This document shows, piece by piece, positions 23,151 through 35,619 of a DNA stretch of 64,000 nucleotides (the first letter of the stretch is position 1; the number at the start of each line of letters is the position of its first letter). The translations under genes and the position numbers were made by a program. Source of the DNA: Cryptomeria japonica. Taxonomy: Eukaryota; Streptophyta; Pinopsida; Cupressales; Cupressaceae. Location of the stretch: assembly GCF_030272615.1 (NCBI RefSeq), contig NC_081408.1, positions 401,667,889 through 401,731,888 on the forward strand, given 5' to 3'. A model generated the notes under the pieces. That model was not told the origin of the DNA. It did not search any database and worked only from the letters and a program-made list of their open reading frames with translations.

Positions 23151-25420
23151 GCTAGCCGACACTCACAAAACAACATGGTATAAAAATGGAAATTTTGCAT
23201 GTGTTTTCAAATTTAACATCAAGGAACCCTTCAGTGGGAGAACATGCATTAGGACTTGGTAGATTGGGTTTTGTAGTGTACTTATTATCTTGTGCACTCT
23301 TCCTTTCATCAAATACCACATCTATGTGAATGAACACCTTCTAAATCATTTGTCACTATGTTACCGATTCATTCCTAGTAGACCTTGGGTCCTAGTCCGG
23401 TTTGACCCGGGTTTGGGGTTTTGGTATGATCCCTTGTGGGTTTAGGTAGGGTCCTACCCACAACCTATGGCTCTATCCCTAACAAATCCAAGGAGAATTT
23501 TGGGGGTTAATGTGTCAAATGGGCAAATTTTGCTATAGCACTGTCAAGTCTGTAGGTTGCATGATTGTTAGCTTCGATAATGTTGATCATGCATCAAACA
23601 TGAGGCATTGATTAGGTGGATCCCATGCCTTCCTTGCATCCGTAAATTTTTAAACATTTTATGAGACTGGTTCTTCACTTCTACCTCGAAGGCCTTGAAA
23701 GAAGACAACACCTTATCCTTCTTCAAATAAACCCAAACCTCTCTGGTAAAGTTATTAGTGAAGACCCAAAAATACTTTGAATCACTTTATGACTTTATTG
23801 GTTGTGGACCCATCAATCATTGTGCACCAAAACATACTTCGGACCAGTATATGAATTTGCTAGTTGTGGACTCATTGAATCACTATGTGTGAACTCAAAT
23901 TTCTTTAATTCTCTTTGTGGAGTGCTCTTATCAAATGGTTTTCAATGATGCTTCTCATATTCACACCCTTTACAAACTTCTTGGGATGAGGTAACACATG
24001 GAACACCGTGCACCATATTATGACTCTTCAAAAAATCAATACTCTAGTTAAGTTGTCCCAATGTCTTATGCCACAAATGACTATAATTAGCCATTGAGGC
24101 AATCAGTTCTTTATTCTCCTTACCACCAAATTTATCAAAGATCCACTAGTTATCCCTTGAAGTAAGGGTTGCAAAAGAAGAGATTTTGTTCTTTGGATCT
24201 TTAATCCAACATCTGCTCCCAATGAACTCAATTTTGATTCTTCTAGAGCAAGTGTCTCATTGACAAAATATTATCGGCCATTCTATGAGCATGCTTTGTC
24301 AAAGAAATCATTCTTCAATTTCACTGTTCTCACCCCAAGCATTGGTATTGAATGACCACCGCCAACCACAACACTTAGACCATTGCTTCCTAGTTTATAG
24401 GAAACAAAATTGCCCCCATCATGGTAATTTTCTTATGAGTATATATATCAAGAACCCAATATGATGCCTTATGAATAGCACTAACCAACGTTGTCATGCC
24501 ACTAGCACATCATCATGAGAAGTAGATGATTTTGCAACTTTTGCAACAAACCAAACCACAACTTTAATTGCTTTTTTTGTCTTGCAAGTCAAACGGAAGA
24601 TTTTACCTAATATGACTTGCAAAATATGTACAACCATAACAAATGCCTTTGAATTTTGACTCATCCTTTTTATCAGCTTTTTTAGAAGATTGGATATTAT
24701 CTTGCTCCACTTTCTTATGTTTTTTCTCTTGCTTATTCTTTTCATTTTTCTTTAAAGAAGTTGAGCCCTTTGATGTTGACATAAGGGCTTGTTGGGACAA
24801 TGAACCAAACAGATTTAAAAATTTCAATTTTTGTTCTTTTGCCAAAATTGAGATCCTCCCATGATGATCTGTTCTTCATTTTATTACCAGCTCACACGAG
24901 AGTCAACAAGTTACTAAAAGGCAATGAAAGATTCTTAAAAACTAAGTGGGAATTTGCTTATCATCATGACAAGAGATTTGTCCTAGAGCCACAAGCTTGC
25001 CCATTTGCCCCTTTGACTTACTTGGACAAGGATATTGTGCTCATTCTCAGTCTTGAGATTGCCTAGTGCCATTGTCAAAGTCACTAACGAATAAGTGTCA
25101 CTAATTTCAAACATCTTTTGCAATTCCTCCCAAATTACGTATAGACTAGTGCACTTAATGATCTATGTTTTGTTGGGAGAAACAACATACTTCAGAAACA
25201 TTGCTTTAGCTTTTTGACAATTAAAACTGTTGGGAGAAACAACATTGCTTCAGCAACATTGCACCAAACTGTTTGTAGGCAATAGATGTTTGGCTAGATC
25301 TTGATTGACAATATCCCAAAATTCATGTTCTAACAAAAGAGTTGTCATTTCGCATTTCCATTCAAAATATTTCTCAATCCCAAGGAGAACAAATTGATCC
25401 ATGTTGATTATGTTCAAGTG
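23150..25420 (-). pseudogene. Ty1/Copia gag-integrase remnant
   Basis: On the minus strand, in 5' to 3' order, five Copia landmarks are visible. A gag start is near 25400 (MDQFVLLGIEKYFEWKCEM), the typical Copia gag W-K-EM block. A lysine-rich segment and degraded zinc knuckle lie near 24610-24700 (GICYGCTYFASHIR, one Cys replaced). The pre-integrase motif is near 23930-24080 (GQLN...HNMVHGVPC...VCKGCEYEKHH). Part of the integrase core is near 23650-23790 (YFWVFTNNFTREVWVYLKKDKV...NQSHKMFKNLR). The linker motif DVVFDERKS is near 23290-23330. Many stops are present. The RT half is found in the same orientation at 17555-18720, so this is probably one Copia element split by later insertions and deletions. 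Confidence 0.85.
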
Positions 25421-26247
25421 TGAAAGGTTTGAAATGTCTAATGTTTTCTCATATCATTCCTAGAAGAAACCCTTATTACTCTAACTTATCACCCTCACCT
25501 TTCAATATGCCTATAACCTTGATAGCCAAACTACCAAATATGCCACATTTTCCTATATATCTATATTCCCTCTATATACCAAACCTTATGATATGTTCAA
25601 TAGTAGGCGAAAGCAGAGTGGTATGGGAGAATAAAGTGGCACCATGAGAAATGTTGTAAAAGGGTCTCAGGTCTGTCTAATGGCGTACTTACTGACAAGG
25701 GTAATTCAGAGACTCTACACTACTATGATACATGAGAATTGGAAGGCTTAATTGGCCCACTAACATCATGATTCACTTCACACCATGTCCCAATTCTTCC
25801 TTAATGTCTCATTATCTTAGAATACACACAGGGCAATATGTAGATATTAATTGTAGGTTTGACATGCTTTAGATTTCCACAGCTCTCCATTATCGCTCGA
25901 CTTCAGACTTCCCTGTGTTTCTTGTGCTTTCCCCAGTAAGCTGCGCCAGATATTATGGTTATTGCTGAGTTTCAGGTCTTCCACCAGGGCGATGGGATAT
26001 GGCAAGATGGTGGCAGCAGAAGTTATTGACCCTAAACACTGTGACGATTCTTATAAAACCCGACTTCAGTCTCCATGCTTTCCAATCCATGTGGCAGGAA
26101 TGTATTTCGACTCCAACATTTATATATTTGTATTTACCTGTCGCTACTAGATATCTTTTTTGTGCTGGGTGCAAGTATTAATTTCCACAAACAATTACTC
26201 TGAGAAGAATAGGAAAGCCCATTTCGAAGAATAAGAAGAGCAATCCC

Positions 26248-26789
26248 ATGACAAAAACAGGTCTACCAAAGACACCTCTATTAAATGGGGAAGCAAAGAT
26301 TAAAATTTTGCCATTTGAAGGAGGTGTAGATGCGGAAAAGCTTTATCATTGGTTGACACAATTGGAGGTATATTTTAGTATGCAGAATTCTGTCATAGAA
26401 CAAAAGATTTCCTTTGCTAGATTAAGAATGGCAAAGCATGGTTTAAATTGGTTCAAAAGTGTTTTACATTCCTTGGCTTTTAGAAAATAAACTCCAATTA
26501 GTTATTAGGAGCAATTTAAAAAATTGATTACCACTTTTATACAATTTGTCATAAGAGGAAACATCCTTGGAGTCGAAATTTTTGAAATAGAAATGAGGGC
26601 AATGTTGGAGGATTACACTAGTGAATTTTGGAGGGCTATCCAAATGAATAAAGATATGTAGGATGAGGTGATTTTGATAAAGTTCATTGGAGGCTTCTAT
26701 AGCCATCCTTGAAGGGCACATTTTTCTCTAGATCCTAGGACATGGATGAGGCATTCTCACATTGTCACTGCCTAGAGGTAGATGGTCCG
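26248..26789 (+). pseudogene. Ty3/gypsy gag remnant (5' part)
   Basis: The reading frame from ATG 26248 gives a gypsy gag-type sequence: IKILPFEGGVDAEKLYHWLTQLEVYF (the F-G..A..WL..LE.YF start of Retrotrans_gag), then ISFARLRMAKHGLNWF. After a stop and frame changes it continues with DYTSEFWRAI and MDEAFSHCHCLEVDG up to 26789. There a solo LTR interrupts it. The gag frame resumes on the far side at 28586. Capsid-like function is ancestral only; the copy is dead. Confidence 0.85.
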
Positions 26790-28585
26790 TGTAATAACCA
26801 TCCTATATTTTTTTTTAATAATTTTTATGCAAATGGAACTCGCAACATGAACATGCAAATAAGACACTTTGCTGTCATAATGTTCTGATATGATTTTTCA
26901 ATGTGTAAATCACTGTTGTTACTAGTTTTCTTGAAGGATAAACACTTAATATTGAAACTTCATTACATGAAATGAATAAAGAAAGTAGATTGCACGTCTG
27001 CTGTTACAATTTGCAGGTTATGGCAACCTCGTCAACCTTCAATCTCATCATTCCATCAAACATGGAAACACCTCCCAGCTTTAGCGATAGAAAAAACAAG
27101 CACCCGACTCCACCAAACACTACCAAGTGACATGTAAGAGGCAGCTGGCTGAGGGTAAACTGGCTCCAAAAAGTCACGATTTCTGCATAACACAAAGGTT
27201 AGTCGAAAATTACAGATCTTGGTCGTGCTCGACAGAACTAGCTGCGTCTTTCATTTTTCGGAAAAGTGTATAACATGAAGGTTAGTGAGCCGTTTTGGAG
27301 CCAGATCAGCCTCGTCCAGAGGCAGCTACACGCATGTTATAACAATCTGAGCACAGGCAGGTCTGTAATAAACTGTAACAGGTCCAAAAATAGCAAGGAA
27401 TACCTCTGATGATCAACTGCAAACATGCATACGGTACCACCCAAGGGTCACCAATCACTCAACAATCAACCAGCACTGCTGTTCTCTCTAAAAATGGTAG
27501 GAAATGACAGGTTTCAGGTCTGCAATGACATTCAATCATACTCAGCAAACTTCACAAGCACCAAAATCCCCATCCAATGGTCTGAAACTATAAAAAATCT
27601 CCCAGCAATCCTTCAAATCACCCTTCAAAAAGCTGCTTCAAGAAAGACCAGGTCTGACATATTTCTGAGTGTATGGTGGAACTGATAATGACAGTACAAT
27701 AGGTATTGTTGACTATAAATCCCTCCTAATGGCATTTAAACCTCAATATACACCTCCAAATGTGAACAGTAGGTCTTAGGAAGGCTAGGTATCATGATTA
27801 GGCATTAACAAACAGTTAAAAGGCAGCACTTTGGCGGGAAAGTTCTCATGCCCTGCTCCAAGTGAATTTTTGTATGCACTGCTCAGAAAGCTTCCAGCAA
27901 TACACAACAGTCTTGGGTTTGTGGAAAGAGGACCAAAACGGATCTGAAAAATTCCTAGCAGTATACCAAATGTTGTCCTACACACTGGGACAGTAGTGGT
28001 AGTCTTTAGGAAACTCATAACTTCATTCCAATTGCTTTGTTCAACTAAAAAATGTGTGCAGAAGTGATTCCAATACCGAGTGCCTCCAGACTGCTTCAAA
28101 ATGAAGGCGTTCCACCCTTAAATGCTCACACCAAGACTCAGAAATAATTCAGAAATGTTCAGGCCTTCTTGAAAAATAAGTCTGCTGATGGTTCCCAAAA
28201 AACACACCAGACCTAGTCTCCAATATGCTAGGAAGCCTTTGGAATAATACTCATAACCTTTGCCCTCAATTCCCAACACCTGCAAATGATTTCTTAGCAA
28301 CGGCTAGGGCACAATGTCCTAAAATGGCCAACTCAAACAACCTGCAACATTCACTTGAAAACCAACACCAGAAAAATGCCAAGAAATCCACACCAAAAAC
28401 CTTGAACATTACAATCAATTTACCTTGATAATCTTCATCTTCTGTAACCCGGAGACTGAGTCAACACTCACAGAATAGGAAGGCTTAAAAATGGGGACAT
28501 TATATACTAAGAGCGTATGCCAAGAAAACCCCGAAACTGAGTGAGTGCTCACAAAACAGGAAGGCGTAAAAATGGGGATAATACA
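26790..28585 (+). mobile_element. Solo LTR, 1,796 bp, inserted in a gypsy gag gene
   Basis: It starts TGTAATAACCATCC at 26790 and ends GGGGATAATACA at 28585. The flanking 5 bp are GTCCG (26785-26789) and GTCCA (28586-28590), a target-site duplication with one change. Gag sequence stops exactly at the left edge and resumes exactly at the right edge, which independently fixes both ends. The last 81 bp are duplicated in tandem (28452-28585), so a second terminus-like GGGGACATTATA lies at 28493-28504. No internal region is present. Orientation is not certain. Confidence 0.85.
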
Positions 28586-29330
28586 GTCCACCCTTCTCTT
28601 TAAAGGGGAAAGGAGTGGCCAAGGCTGAGATTGTAATTTCACAAGGTCAAAACCTTACATTGCAACCATTGTTATGTCTATGGTCATACAGTTGAAACTT
28701 GAAACCCACTAGAAGCTACATCCAGAGAATGTCCACATGGGAAGTGTAACAAGGGTAAAGAAATTACTATCCCCATCTTTATTGGAAAATAAATTGAATG
28801 TAATTTAGAGGGCAATTTTAAAATATTTGTGCTACAATTCATCAAGGTTAGTTTCCGTGCTAAAGCCCAAGAGCAAAAAGAGCATATGTTGCTGTTTTGC
28901 ATTAAGATACAAATCAAGAATGTTGAAGTTGATTCACTTTTTTAATTTTTGTTCCCAAGCTAACCTCATTCTCAAGAGTTTGTTTAAACTCTTGGTTCAG
29001 AAACTTTCCAACACATCCTGCCATCTGCTTTATGTTGGATCAAGAAGGAAGTTGATTTGTCCATTTCTAGGGAACATAATTGAAGTTTGGTGTTAAGCAG
29101 AGGTGTATTGATAAAGTGCTTGTAAATATTGTCCTATAGGATACGTGTGGAACTGTTTTTGCCAGCCCTTGAGTGTATGAAAGAAGCGCTGTTTGTTACA
29201 TATGAAAAAGCAAGGACCACTTGGTCAAGGTTAGTCAAAATCTCATTCTGCATGCTTGCAAGGGCAAGTTCAAGCAAGCTAAGGTCCATTATTTTTAAGC
29301 AAGGAGGGATTCAAGCCTAGTGACAATTGA
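28586..29330 (+). pseudogene. Ty3/gypsy gag zinc knuckle and protease remnant (3' part)
   Basis: It resumes from the interrupted gag with PPFSLKGKGVAKAE. The nucleocapsid zinc knuckle follows near 28655-28700, reading HCNHCYVYGHTVET with the last Cys codon turned into TGA (CX2CX4HX4C expected). Next comes KLHPEN, typical for the segment after the knuckle. At about 28930-29050 the aspartic-protease region is visible as FNFCSQANLILKSLFKLL (ancestral D-S-GSQANLI with the Asp lost). Near 29130-29320 more protease-linker sequence is readable in shifting frames. Beyond about 29400 I cannot follow pol. Confidence 0.8.
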
Positions 29331-30430
29331 AACATTTTCAGAGAGTTGGAGACAAAAATTTTAGTCCCTTGGGTAGAATGGTTCAAGGTTTGATAGCAGC
29401 CATGTCATCCATTAAGTAGTTCATCTCTCATTTTTTGAGTCTACTTCGCTTTTGAAGACCCAAAAGCTTCTATATTGGGAAATTGTGATCCAAAAATGAG
29501 TTCGTGTCTCACTACAATTCTGTGATGAAGAGGGTCAGAAACAATGCTTTGGTGGCACCCAAAGTTGGATGTTTTTAAAATATTCAAGTTCCTCTATAAG
29601 TGTTACACACTTTCAAGAAAACAGCTCTTCATTTTTAGTCCATTTGCAAAAATTTTGGATTTCAGAAGATAGGAGGACTAGGTGAGCACTTAAGTGGTGG
29701 TTTCACATTCAATAGGGTGGTTTTGCACCTGTTGGTTTGATGAAAGGGGCACTTTTGTCCAAATTGAATTTGTAAGAAGAGGAAGAGACAACAAAGCATT
29801 CATCTTAAATTTCTTGTTGTTATGCTTCCAATCCTAGCCTAGGATGTGTTTGAGGATTCACAAACCTGTTTGAGGTGTCAAATCGCGCTGTTTTGAAAGG
29901 TTTTTGGCACCGGTTCCTGTCTGCAAATCGTGACTGGGTGTCCATATTTTTTGCAACCGGCCCGTGTTTTCTCTACTGCATGTGAGGCAGTTTTCTTTGG
30001 CCATGTTCTAAGGTTTTTTTGTGACGGGTTTGGCCGTGGTTTTCTGAATCTGTGCTAGGGTTTGCAGTTTCTTTTTCCACGTGGGTTTGTTGCAATATTC
30101 GCTACCTACGGTTTTTGTTTCAGACCTGGGTATTTTTTGCAGACACTTTTTCCCAACTTTTTACAAAATTGTCGGTTTTGTTTTTGATCGATTTTTGCAA
30201 TAAAATCAGGGATTTCAATTTTTGGGTTGATTGCCTTGAAATTTCTGCCATCTGCTTTCCTTTGTCGTGATGGATTGTTTTGTTTGTTGTGAGTAGCTTG
30301 TTTTCCGCGCGATGTGTTTTTTGCTAAGTCACCGGTTCGGGTTCGGGATCGGGTTTGGAGACGCAAACTTGGTTCATGGGTTCGGGAATTTATTTTTTCC
30401 TTTTGGGTTTGTGGGTTGGGTTTGTCCATT

Positions 30431-30449
30431 TATATATATATATATTATA
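30431..30449. repeat. (TA)n microsatellite
   Basis: A short TATATATATATATATATTATAT run follows G/T-rich GGTTCGGG repeats at 30330-30420. It is a simple repeat with no assigned role. Confidence 0.8.
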
Positions 30450-30658
30450 TGCAAAAATTTAAAGAAATATACAAAATTACAAATCTAAATACATTTAATG
30501 GTATGCCACTTCATCATTGATCAATGCCAAATGCCAATTAGCAAGGGCGGATTAGGGTTTTTGGCCCCAAAAAGGCAAAAAAAAATTAGTTTTTAACTTT
30601 TTTAATATAAAAATGTCACTTTTTGGTGACTTGACTGGCCCAGTCTGTAGGTTCGCTT

Positions 30659-30800
30659 GGGTTCGCCCGGGTTCGGCCAGGGTTCACCATTTTGACTGTG
30701 GGTTCATCCTAGGTTCATTTTGACTATGGGTTTGCCTTGGCGAATCTAAGACAAACCCACAGTCAAAATGGCAAACCCTAGCCGGACCCAGGGCAAACTC
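30659..30800. repeat. Foldback (inverted) repeat, ~50-bp arms
   Basis: The left arm is 30659-30708 (GGGTTCGCCCGGGTTCGG... CCATTTTGACTGTGGGTT). It pairs with the right arm 30750-30800 (ACAAACCCACAGTCAAAATGG ... CCAGGGCAAACTC) with several mismatches. The inner 20 bp are almost perfect. A partial direct copy of the inner arm (TTCATTTTGACTATGGGTTTG) lies between the arms. A related word, TTTGGGCCC..AAA.AGGCGAACCCGGT, occurs just outside at about 30820-30845 and again at 32317-32343. It may be a foldback or MITE-like element. Confidence 0.6.
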
Positions 30801-30879
30801 AATGCGGACCTGGTTCGCGTTTGGGCCCTAAAAAAGGCGAACCCGGTTCGCGTTTGTGTGATTTCCCCTTTTTGTTGAC

Positions 30880-32310
30880 ATCAGATATTCAATGGGATTA
30901 GCCTATTACTGACCTTCGTAGGCTATTAAGATTGAATAGAGGGTCCTTTGAGGGATGCAACTTCTCCAGTGGTTAGAGTTTTGTAGGTTTGGCTTCATTC
31001 GGACTCCGTATGCTCAACTTACTATTTATAGTAAGTCAGGTTTTGATAGAGAGGGACCCTTACTAATTTTAGTAAGGCATTTGGTCATGTGTAGCTTCAT
31101 CTGCTTAGTCCCCAGTTCAGACGGGGTTCAGTGTTATTGAGTAATTATGGAGATATTAATGTTTATTTGGTCAAAATAAACATTAATGTTTTTAAAGGAT
31201 CATATTATAAAGTTATAATGTAACTTTATTTCATAACTTACTTCGAGGGTCAAATCATCATTAAAGGGGGGGGCAAATTAAATGATTAATTATTGGGCGC
31301 CAACTCCAAAGTATTTAATGAAGTTTTTAAGGTGCATTTTGACATTGTTTATTCCTTGGGATTGGCGATCTGCTACAAGGGTTTCTGCAACTTGAGGAAC
31401 AAAAACTCTTCAAGGTGATCAGCATTTGAGGTGTTGAAAATAAACACTGAGATCTGCTAATTGGATGGCTTATGTCTGAGTCATCATTGGTGCATAATTG
31501 GTGAGAGCTTCTTGAATTTGTGTGCCATTCAAGGGCAATTACAGTCATTTATTATCTGCAGACCTGGATGTGTGAATTTGCAGCTATTGACAACAGATTT
31601 CAAGTTTTCTAATTTGCTGCTACAGTGTGGTGAACAGTGCGCATGAACAGTGTGCATGAACAGTGCGCTACAGTGCTGTGAATAGTGTGCGTGAACAGTG
31701 CGCTACAGTAGTTCGAATTCTATAGAAGGGAATATATAAAGGTGAACAACTATATATATTTGACAAGGGCTTTGCATATGAGGAGAATCAAACCAATATA
31801 TCAAGGCAGCCATTGAAATTCCAGGTTTTCTATCTATTGTCATTGTATTAGAAAATCATTACTTCATTGCATCATTTGCTATCATGATTATATCATGAAA
31901 TACTTGGAGGTTGCATATGTTTAATGGAGATATAAGTTGCATATTCCACATTCATGGTAACATTCAACATTGATCAGCCACTTAGCTTTCATGCCAACTG
32001 TTTGCTTAAATGCCTAATGGCTGTAGGTATACATTGGGATGCATGACAAGTGTTTGTCTTAATGTCAACTAGCTGTACTAGTTAATTTCAGTCATTACAT
32101 GTGTGTGTAAAGGCCTAAAACAGCTAGCATATCATTTCTATAACAACCTAGCATTGTTAGAAGCTTTCCATAACTTCATTTGCAGCCTACAAACCCAAAG
32201 AAGACAAATTAAAAATTCACCACAGCGGCTTCAAACATTGTATGCCAAGTGTTTGACAATATTCCTTGGGCTTCAAATAAGCGAAACAGGGTCAGATTAG
32301 CCAAGGGATA
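30880..32310 (+). other. LTR-like non-coding block with TATA box and short tandem repeat
   Basis: No coding sequence is seen. The region has promoter-like TATATAAAGG near 31732-31741 and sits between two similar GGCGAACCCGGT words. At about 31631-31712 a unit GAACAGTGCGCATGAACAGTG with CTACAGT variants is repeated. It is probably an LTR or other inserted element, but I could not place its ends. Confidence 0.35.
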
Positions 32311-32909
32311 CTACAGTTTGGGCCCCAAAACAGGCGAACCCGGTAACTAAGGTTTTCTGTTTTACCGTGTGATGAAGGGCTTTGACCACAGTGCCAGGAT
32401 TTTTGTGTTTTTGGTGTTTTGCATGAGTTTTGAAAAATTGTGGGTTCTTTCTCTCATGGAAGGGTTTCTGATTTTTTTTGCACAAAAAATCATGGTGTTG
32501 CTGTTTTTTCGGTTTTTACCAATTTTCCTCAAAAATAAAGTTATTTTTGATTTCAGCATTGCATCGAGGGTTTGATGATATTTCCACAAAATCGTAGTTC
32601 CATTTTTTTTTACCAATTTTTTGTCAACAAAACCTTGATGTTTTTTTAGAAGCTGATCTCTGTGTCTCTGGATAAAGGGAGGGATAGCTTTGTTACCCAA
32701 CATCATGTTGGAAGGATTGTGGTAAACTTGGTCATATGCAGAAGTTCTGAAGAACGAAGGAGGGTCTCAATAGGCCCATGTTGCAAAGCGTTCTGAAGAG
32801 AAGGGGGCAGGCTTCTATGCATTCATGGCCAAATGACCTGCAGATTATGTCTCATCTTCTCTAGGGTAGTTAGTAGGATGACCGTTAAGGGAGGGTATTA
32901 AAATAATAA

Positions 32910-33324
32910 TGTAATGTTTCTATAATGGTCATCTTAGTTACTTGTTTAGTTTCCTTTTTGTCTTTCGTGATTTTATTCCTGATCATTTCCGTTATGGAAA
33001 GATTGTCTTGTAATCTCTATTTAAGGATTGTTGCTGTTTACACACCACTCCATGTTATGGGTATGGATCGTTCACTTGACTTGTAGTAACCGCTTCTTAT
33101 TAATAATGATAATAGTCACTGTTCAAGGGCTTCAATTTATCTTAGTTACTTAATAATCATAAGCATTGTTTTATACAAACTGTTGTCATGCATCAATGCC
33201 TTTATTGAATTGTTGATGTTTATTATAATGCCCTAACTCATTTGAGGTCGGTCAAGCATCAAAACACCAATTGGCCGCTAAAAGAATTATGAGCTATAAG
33301 TGTTGAAAGTTCAGGGGCATGACA
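32910..33324 (-). mobile_element. Candidate 3' LTR (minus strand), 415 bp, with adjacent PPT
   Basis: On the minus strand the segment begins TGTCATGCCCC at 33324. It is preceded by purine-rich GGGAAGGGCAGAC (33325-33337), a good PPT, and ends CATTACA at 32910. About 215 bp (33026-33240) match 37466-37680 in the larger LTR 36474-37705 at high identity. Both LTRs share TG..CA ends and orientation, but the remaining U3/U5 parts differ. They are therefore relatives and may not be a true pair. Confidence 0.55.
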
Positions 33325-34869
33325 GTCTGCCCTTCCCAAGATTTTATCCAAGTTGTTTCATCGTGAGGGTCCCTTACCTAACCTTTGGAGACTCATAATT
33401 CTTATATCCTTCATGGAATGTAATTAGAACCTTTGGAGACTTGTAATTCTTAGATCCTTCATGGAATGTAATTAGCTTCTGCTAGGCAAGTCTGATATTA
33501 ACTCAACTTGCAGATTTAAACCAAGGTATGTTTTTTTGTCTTTATTTCAATGTGGGGTGTCCCAATAATTCTCAACAATTTGAAAAAGAGTTGAGAATTT
33601 GCATGGCCCATGACTCAAGTTAAGCTTTCCCCTGCATTTACCAGGAGTTTGCTTTGATTTATTTCCTTGAGGCAAGGTAAGAAGAGGAAATGAGGATTAG
33701 AAACATGACACACATCCTTAGATGTGATGTTCCTCTTGATTGTGTTGCTTTAGTGGACAATCTTTGGATGTCCATGAATTGTCGCTGTAGTCATAGGCTG
33801 ATAAGTGGCTAATACTTGCTTGCCTTCTACTTTATGTAAAGTTGTCTATACCTCCAGATGAAGTGTTTGTTGTTGTTTTATACTTTGTATGGTGTATAAA
33901 CATTATACTTGAGATAGACGTCATTTGATACACCTTGGGCCTTGATAAAATGAAATCGATCTTTGGAGATGTGATATACTAGTTCTTATTTGTTAAGGGC
34001 ATGTCTACAGACTGAGCATAACTTGTAAACTCCTTAGGACTATGTTTTGATTTTATCAGTTTTGATATACTATTAAAAAGATGACAGTCACTACTGTTGT
34101 TCATATGACAGTTTGGTGTTAAGCAAGAAAAGTTTTGATGGTTAAAGTACATGATGGGTTATCAAACTTAATAGAGTACAACAGTCAAGTCAGCTGACAG
34201 GTTTATGATAAATGGTATGATTTTCATTGATTTCTCAAAAGAGAGAGTAAACTTGTTTAGTCATGCATCGAATTTATCATCTTGAACTCAATCAATCAAT
34301 GATATATGTCCACAGGCAGGGGGATTTCTGTGTGTTGTGATAGATCCCCTAGATTGAAATGTGTGCCTAGGAGGATGGTACTATTATGATAGACTGCTTC
34401 TCTCATGATTTTATGGCTATTGTCTTAGTGCCCTGCTATTGTTTATTTTTTCTTTCACAATTTATAAGCAAACTTGCTATACTCGTGAAGTTCTTACACT
34501 ATCACTTCATGGCGTTTGAGCATTTGTATTCGTGCACATTCTTCCTTCCTATCCTTCGGCAGGCACCTTACAGATTTTCATGGCATTGTTATGTTCAACA
34601 ATCCCTATGTTGCTTTTATTAGTGCCTTACCAATGTTATTTAGGGGGACTGTGAGACTCATGTTTGCAGAAAGAAGGGTCTTGATAATTGAAGTGCACCC
34701 CATTTTAATTTGAATGCAAGAATATGGCTCTTGAAATAGTTTATAAGTACTTGTGAAAACATGCACTTAATAGACTTGCTACAAATACATCATACATAAT
34801 ACGAAGCCTATTCAAGAAATAAGGCATGCACACACATGAAGTAATCATGCTGAAAACATGACAAACATG
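33325..34869 (-). other. Internal region of the minus-strand LTR element, no pol genes
   Basis: About 1.5 kb lies between the candidate 3' LTR and the minisatellite. I see no gag, RT or integrase motifs on either strand, only short ORFs. If 32910 and 36474 bound one element, it is non-autonomous. Confidence 0.35.
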
Positions 34870-35480
34870 GAGCAAACACATAGATACACATGAATCATAG
34901 ACGTAAATACCCATAAGCATGGAATTTACCCATAAGGCATGAAGCTTCCACGTAAGACATGTAGGGCATGAGGCAATACATAAATACACACAAGGTATGA
35001 AGCATACATATAAGGCATGAAGTATGTGCATGAATACACATAAGACATGAGGCATACATGAGAAGAGTATTTAAATGGAGTAAACACGCTGAAAACACAT
35101 TAGGCATGAAGCAAACCCTTAAAGTATGAGTGTACTCATGAATACACGTTAAGGCATGGATCATACACACTAATACATGTAAGGAGTAAAGCATTAAGTG
35201 TACACATGAATAAACGTAAGGCATGAATCATACACATGAATACACATAAGGTATAAAGCATGAAGTGTACTCATGAATACATGTAAGGCATGAATCATAC
35301 ACATGAACACACGTAAGACAGGAATCACACACATGAATACACATAAGTAATGAATTATACACATGAATACACGTAAGGCATGAGTCATGCACATACGTAA
35401 GACATGAAGCATACATGTAACTATACATATTCACATAAATACAAATAAGGCATGAAGCACATATTTGAAAGATACACACA
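34870..35480. repeat. ~30-bp minisatellite (AAGGCATGAATCATACACATGAATACACGT type)
   Basis: Roughly 15-20 degenerate units, mainly 30 bp with some 24- and 37-bp variants, are built on AAGGCATGAA / TCATACACATGAATACAC. Because 30 is divisible by three, repetitive ORFs appear on the minus strand; these are not genes. The array lies next to a primer-binding site (35606-35617). A shorter second copy is at 36062-36330. Confidence 0.9.
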
Positions 35481-35605
35481 TATATAAATGCAATGTTGGC
35501 CCATTTGATTTAATTTTATGATTTACTTAAGAAGAGGACTTGAATAGATAACCTTAATCGAATGATGCTTAAAGTTGGTTTGTTCTGTAGGTTGGCAGGA
35601 TTAAT

Positions 35606-35617
35606 GCTCTGATACCA
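35606..35617 (-). promoter_or_regulatory. Primer-binding site, tRNA-iMet type (copy 1)
   Basis: The + strand GCTCTGATACCA is the exact complement of TGGTATCAGAGC, the initiator-Met tRNA primer site. It lies 2 bp from the LTR-like edge TATAATGCCCCC at 35620. Confidence 0.8.
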
Positions 35618-35619
35618 AT

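Noticed and set aside
34741-35479. Long repetitive minus-strand ORFs rich in Cys, Met, His and Ile
   Set aside because: They arise from a 30-bp tandem repeat (a multiple of three) and have no coding character outside the array.
34870-35480. Regular direct repeats resembling a CRISPR array
   Set aside because: The units are adjacent and degenerate without unique spacers, there are no cas genes, and the context is a plant genome with LTR sequences.
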